From contig NZ_JAMJXC010000012.1 in assembly GCF_023571765.1 (NCBI RefSeq), positions 1 through 64,000 of the forward strand: a DNA stretch of 64,000 nt, in the 5' to 3' direction. Source of the stretch: Xanthobacter aminoxidans. Its GTDB lineage: Bacteria > Pseudomonadota > Alphaproteobacteria > Rhizobiales > Xanthobacteraceae. Position 1 is the stretch's first letter; the number at the start of each line of letters is the position of its first letter. The position numbers and the translations under genes were made by a program. Below are positions 61,123-64,000 of this stretch, one piece after another. The notes beneath the pieces were generated by a model. It was not told the origin of the DNA. It saw nothing but the letters and a program-made list of their open reading frames with translations, and did no database searches.

Positions 61123-63078
61123 ATGGTCAACCTGCCCGCCAATTCGCCCCGTATCCAGCCCCAGACCGTGGGCGGTACGCCCGCCGCAGTGCCGGAGCCA
61201 GCTCCCGCGCCCGCCGTGTCCACGCCGGAGGCGCCGGCTCCCGGCGCCGATCTCGCCCGCGCCGCCATGGATTTTTCCAAGCTGCCCGAGGCCGGGCGGC
61301 TGATCGCCCAGGCCTGGGCGCGCATGGCCTGCCATGACGAGGAGGATTTCGAGCACGGGCCGGGGCCGGAAGCCCTGCGCGCCGTGGACCGCGCCGCCGC
61401 CGCCCTTTCCGCCCGTGCCACCTCGGGCCTCTCGCCCACAGCGCTGACTTTGTCGCTGATGGACTGGTGGATGCATCTGGCCGCCGCCCCCGGCAAGCAG
61501 GCGGAACTGGCGCTGAAGGCGTGGCGCAAGTCCGCCCGGCTCGGCGCCTACATGGTCGCCTCCAGCTTCGACCGGAGCTTTCCCAACTGCATCCAGCCGC
61601 TGCCGGGGGACGAACGGTTCAGCGCCCCGGCGTGGCAGGACTGGCCGTTCCGCTTCTGGTACCAGTCCTTCCTGCTCAATCAGCAGTGGTGGCACAACGC
61701 CACCCACGGCGTGCCCGGCGTCGCGCCCCACAATGAGGCGGTGGTGGCCTTCGCCGCCCGCCAGCTGCTCGATGTCTTCTCCCCGTCGAACTCGCCCTTC
61801 ACCAATCCCGAGGTGCTGCGCCGGGCGCGGGAGACGGGCGGGCTCAATTTCGTGCAGGGCGCGCGCAATTTCATGGAGGACGCGGCGCGCAAGGCGTCCG
61901 GTCAGCCGCCGGTGGGCGCCGAGGCGTTCGAGGCCGGCCGCAACGTGGCGGTGACGCCGGGCGAGGTGATCTTCCGCAACCACCTCGTGGAGCTGATCCA
62001 GTATCGCGCGACCACCGCCACGGTCGCCGCCGAGCCGGTGCTGATCGTGCCCGCCTGGATCATGAAATACTACATCCTCGACCTGTCTCCCGAGAACTCG
62101 CTGATCCGCTATCTCGTGTCCAAGGGCCACACGGTGTTCTGCCTCTCCTGGCGCAACGTGACGGCGGAGGACCGCGACCTCGGCTTCGACGACTATCGCC
62201 GCGACGGCGTGATGGCGGCGCTCGATGCCATCAATGCGGTGGTGCCGGGCGAGAAGGTCCATGCGGTGGGCTATTGCCTCGGCGGCACGCTGCTCTCCAT
62301 CACCGCCGCTGCCATGGCCCGCGCCGACGACGACCGCCTCGCCTCCGTCACGCTGTTCGCGGCGCAGACCGATTTCTCGGAAGCCGGCGAGCTGCAATTG
62401 TTCGTGGACCCCGGCGAGCTCTACACGCTCGAAAGCATGATGTGGGACCAGGGCGTTCTCTCCTCCGGGCAGATGGCCGGGGCGTTCGAGATGCTGCGCT
62501 CCAACGATCTCGTCTGGTCGCGCCTCGTCCACGAATATCTGATGGGCGAGCGCACGCCCATGAACGATCTGATGGCCTGGAACGCGGACGCCACTCGCAT
62601 GCCCTACCGCATGCACTCCCAGTATCTGCGCCAGCTCTTCCTCGACAACGACCTCGCCGCCGGCCGCTACAAGGTGGACGGGCGCCCGGTCTCGCTGCAG
62701 GACATCAACGTGCCCCTGTTCGTGGTGGGTACGGAGCGGGACCACGTGGCGCCGTGGCGCTCGGTCTACAAGATCCACCAGCTGACCGACACGGACGTGA
62801 CCTTCGTGCTGACCTCCGGCGGGCACAATGCCGGTATCGTCAGCGAGCCGGGGCACAAGCACCGGCATTTCCGCCTGCACGAAACCCGCCACGGCGACCA
62901 CCATCTCGGCCCCGACCAGTGGGTGGAGGCGACGCCCACGCAAGAGGGTTCGTGGTGGCCGGCATGGGAGGCCTTCCTGTCCGCCCGCTCCGCCCCCGGC
63001 CACGCGCTGCCGCCCTTGGGCGCGCCCGGCTATCCGGTGCTCTGCCCGGCGCCCGGCACCTATGTGATGCAGCGCTGA
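61123..63078 (+). CDS. phaC: Polyhydroxyalkanoate synthase, class I type
   Basis: A 651-residue PHA synthase, somewhat longer than the usual class I enzyme (about 580-600) because of an Ala/Pro-rich N-terminal extension of about 50 residues. The lipase-like box is 'HAVGYCLGGTLLSI' with nucleophile Cys385. Asp540 is in 'VGTERDHVAPW', and the general base His568 is in 'SGGHNAGIVSEPGH'. Other landmarks are 'WWHNATHGVPGV' and 'VFCLSWRNVTAEDRDLGFDDY'. It polymerises 3-hydroxyacyl-CoA on the granule surface. The CHAD protein gene stands upstream and a depolymerase is at 18323; no phaA/B is beside it. Confidence 0.93.
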   Translation: MVNLPANSPRIQPQTVGGTPAAVPEPAPAPAVSTPEAPAPGADLARAAMDFSKLPEAGRLIAQAWARMACHDEEDFEHGPGPEALRAVDRAAAALSARATSGLSPTALTLSLMDWWMHLAAAPGKQAELALKAWRKSARLGAYMVASSFDRSFPNCIQPLPGDERFSAPAWQDWPFRFWYQSFLLNQQWWHNATHGVPGVAPHNEAVVAFAARQLLDVFSPSNSPFTNPEVLRRARETGGLNFVQGARNFMEDAARKASGQPPVGAEAFEAGRNVAVTPGEVIFRNHLVELIQYRATTATVAAEPVLIVPAWIMKYYILDLSPENSLIRYLVSKGHTVFCLSWRNVTAEDRDLGFDDYRRDGVMAALDAINAVVPGEKVHAVGYCLGGTLLSITAAAMARADDDRLASVTLFAAQTDFSEAGELQLFVDPGELYTLESMMWDQGVLSSGQMAGAFEMLRSNDLVWSRLVHEYLMGERTPMNDLMAWNADATRMPYRMHSQYLRQLFLDNDLAAGRYKVDGRPVSLQDINVPLFVVGTERDHVAPWRSVYKIHQLTDTDVTFVLTSGGHNAGIVSEPGHKHRHFRLHETRHGDHHLGPDQWVEATPTQEGSWWPAWEAFLSARSAPGHALPPLGAPGYPVLCPAPGTYVMQR

Positions 63079-63085
63079 GGGGGTC

Positions 63086-63838
63086 TTACCAGCCCCCCTT
63101 GTCCTCATAGACCTCGGCGAAGCGCGCGCCCTTCCCGACAGCGTCCACAAGGTGTCCGATGGCGGGTGGGCCGCCGGCCCTGTTCATCCACGTCAGCACC
63201 CGGCAGGCGGCACGGGCGTAGAGGGGGTAGGCGGCCTTGCCCGAATGGCGGAAGGCGCGCGGGTCGTCGGGAACCGGCCCATCGAGGCCGGCGCGGCAGC
63301 GCGGCGCACCCTCCGCGTCGTGATCGAGATAGCGCGGATCGTCCGATACGATCACGGCGACGCCTTCGTCGAACCAGGCGGGTACGCTTCCCGCCGCCAT
63401 CTGCCGCAGCCCCAAGTGGGCGGCCAGCTCCATGTGGGTCAATTCGTGCACCACGATGGTGGGTTCGAGGCCCGCGGGCGAGAGCCTCAGCCCGAAAGCG
63501 CCATAGGCCATCCCACGCGCGCCGCCGCCGCGGATTCGCGCCTGACAGGCGGTGCTGGCGCAGGCAAGCACCCTTGGCGTCGAGGCTGCGGGTCCGAAGA
63601 AGAGCGCGAGGCGAGCGGGCGCTTCCGCGACCGTCCGGCGCAACATGACGCGGGCGTCTTCGGTCATCGCCGGGTCGGCGTAGAGGCGGGGGCCGATGGC
63701 CGCGAAGCCGTAGCATGAGGGACAGACCAGCGCGGCCACGGCAGGTTCCGCCAAGGCGACGGCTCCGGCGCCACCCGCAATGAGCGCGCCAAGACCAAAC
63801 AATGCCCACCGCCATCGCCGGATTGTCCTGCGCGCCAT
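63086..63838 (-). CDS. Secreted gluzincin-like metalloprotein, hypothetical
   Basis: A 250-residue protein with an N-terminal signal or membrane anchor ('WALFGLGALIAGGAGAVALA'). It has HELTH at 131-135 in 'TIVVHELTHMELAAHLG' and a downstream Glu158 in 'VPAWFDEGVAVIVSDD', the usual third zinc ligand arrangement of the MA clan of metalloproteases. Four cysteines ('CPSCYG', 'CASTAC') near the N-terminal half may form disulfides or bind metal, and two more lie near residues 205-225. It is probably periplasmic and could be a peptidase. It converges with phaC (7-nt gap). I do not recognise a named family. Confidence 0.7.
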   Translation of the reverse strand: MARRTIRRWRWALFGLGALIAGGAGAVALAEPAVAALVCPSCYGFAAIGPRLYADPAMTEDARVMLRRTVAEAPARLALFFGPAASTPRVLACASTACQARIRGGGARGMAYGAFGLRLSPAGLEPTIVVHELTHMELAAHLGLRQMAAGSVPAWFDEGVAVIVSDDPRYLDHDAEGAPRCRAGLDGPVPDDPRAFRHSGKAAYPLYARAACRVLTWMNRAGGPPAIGHLVDAVGKGARFAEVYEDKGGW

Positions 63839-63877
63839 CGCGTCCCTCCCGTGTCTATGGCCACGGTTGAACAAGAT

Positions 63878-64000
63878 TTAAGGCACCAGCACGGCCGCCC
63901 CTTCCAGCCGCCCGCCGCGCAGGTCGCCCAGCGCGCGGTTGGCCTCGGAGAGGGGATAGGGCGTGACGTGGGTGGAGACGCCGGCCTTGGGGGCCAGCGC
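63878..64000 (-). CDS. Zinc-type alcohol dehydrogenase, C-terminal end (partial)
   Basis: The last 40 codons of a gene running in from beyond the window edge, read leftward and ending in TAA. The translated tail, ending 'NRALGDLRGGRLEGAAVLVP' after 'THVTPYPLSE', is the standard C-terminus of medium-chain zinc alcohol dehydrogenases. Only the last part is available, so substrate and full domain content cannot be judged. Confidence 0.75.
   Translation of the reverse strand, partial: ALAPKAGVSTHVTPYPLSEANRALGDLRGGRLEGAAVLVP

Overview
The window is a 64 kb, very GC-rich stretch of bacterial chromosome with short intergenic gaps and many 1-4 nt start/stop overlaps. Gene content points to an alphaproteobacterium of the order Hyphomicrobiales, with a Xanthobacteraceae-like lifestyle as the best guess. 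The signs are sulfide oxidation, polyhydroxyalkanoate (PHA) and polyphosphate metabolism, TRAP transport, Omp31-type porin, UPF0114 membrane protein and NodQ-type CysN/CysC fusion. I saw no rRNA, tRNA, CRISPR array, phage or insertion sequence. This is core and catabolic chromosome rather than a mobile island.

Layout. 0.3-6.3 kb: a MarR regulator divergent from a catabolic cluster (flavin reductase, HpaB-type monooxygenase, cupin, amidase, PrpF/GalD-type isomerase) that looks built to open an N-containing ring or aromatic amide. 6.3-8.4 kb: a two-component system. 8.6-10.4 kb: two small secreted proteins around a membrane fatty acid hydroxylase-type protein. 10.5-18.2 kb: a fused 5-oxoprolinase/hydantoinase divergent from a TRAP transporter (Q-M-P order) with its own MarR-type regulator. 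18.3-21.1 kb: an intracellular PHA depolymerase and an ABC-F ATPase.

21.2-28 kb is a sulfur island. Two sulfide:quinone oxidoreductase-type flavoproteins flank two YeeE/YedE permeases around a symmetric divergent promoter, followed by sulfate activation genes cysD and cysNC. 28.4-38.7 kb: TetR regulator, PPK2, serine hydrolase, SMP-30 family lactonase, porin, SerA, UPF0114 protein, GntP permease and patatin. 38.9-45.1 kb: an RND efflux pair, a divergent SDR lacking the usual catalytic Tyr and Lys, and a site-2 protease with CBS domains. 45.2-49.8 kb: a MarR/Bcr-type MFS operon, a Cys-rich secreted protein plus OmpA-like protein, an Ala-Lys-Pro-rich H1-like protein and a degenerate ArsC-like protein. 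49.9-55.3 kb: a leftward sugar-acid type operon (IlvD/Edd dehydratase, ICL/PEP mutase-like lyase, GNAT, SDR, DenD-like epimerase). 55.5-60.0 kb: a biotin ECF transporter bioMNY translationally coupled to an acyl-CoA synthetase and a thiolase. 60-64 kb: a CHAD protein, PHA synthase phaC, a HExxH-type secreted protein and the 3' end of a zinc alcohol dehydrogenase.

The most promising under-described units are the SQR/YeeE divergon with its 12-bp inverted repeat, the HpaBC-cupin-amidase-isomerase cluster, and the bioMNY-ligase-thiolase operon. Storage metabolism recurs through the window: phaZ, phaC, PPK2, a CHAD protein, and possibly GntP plus patatin.
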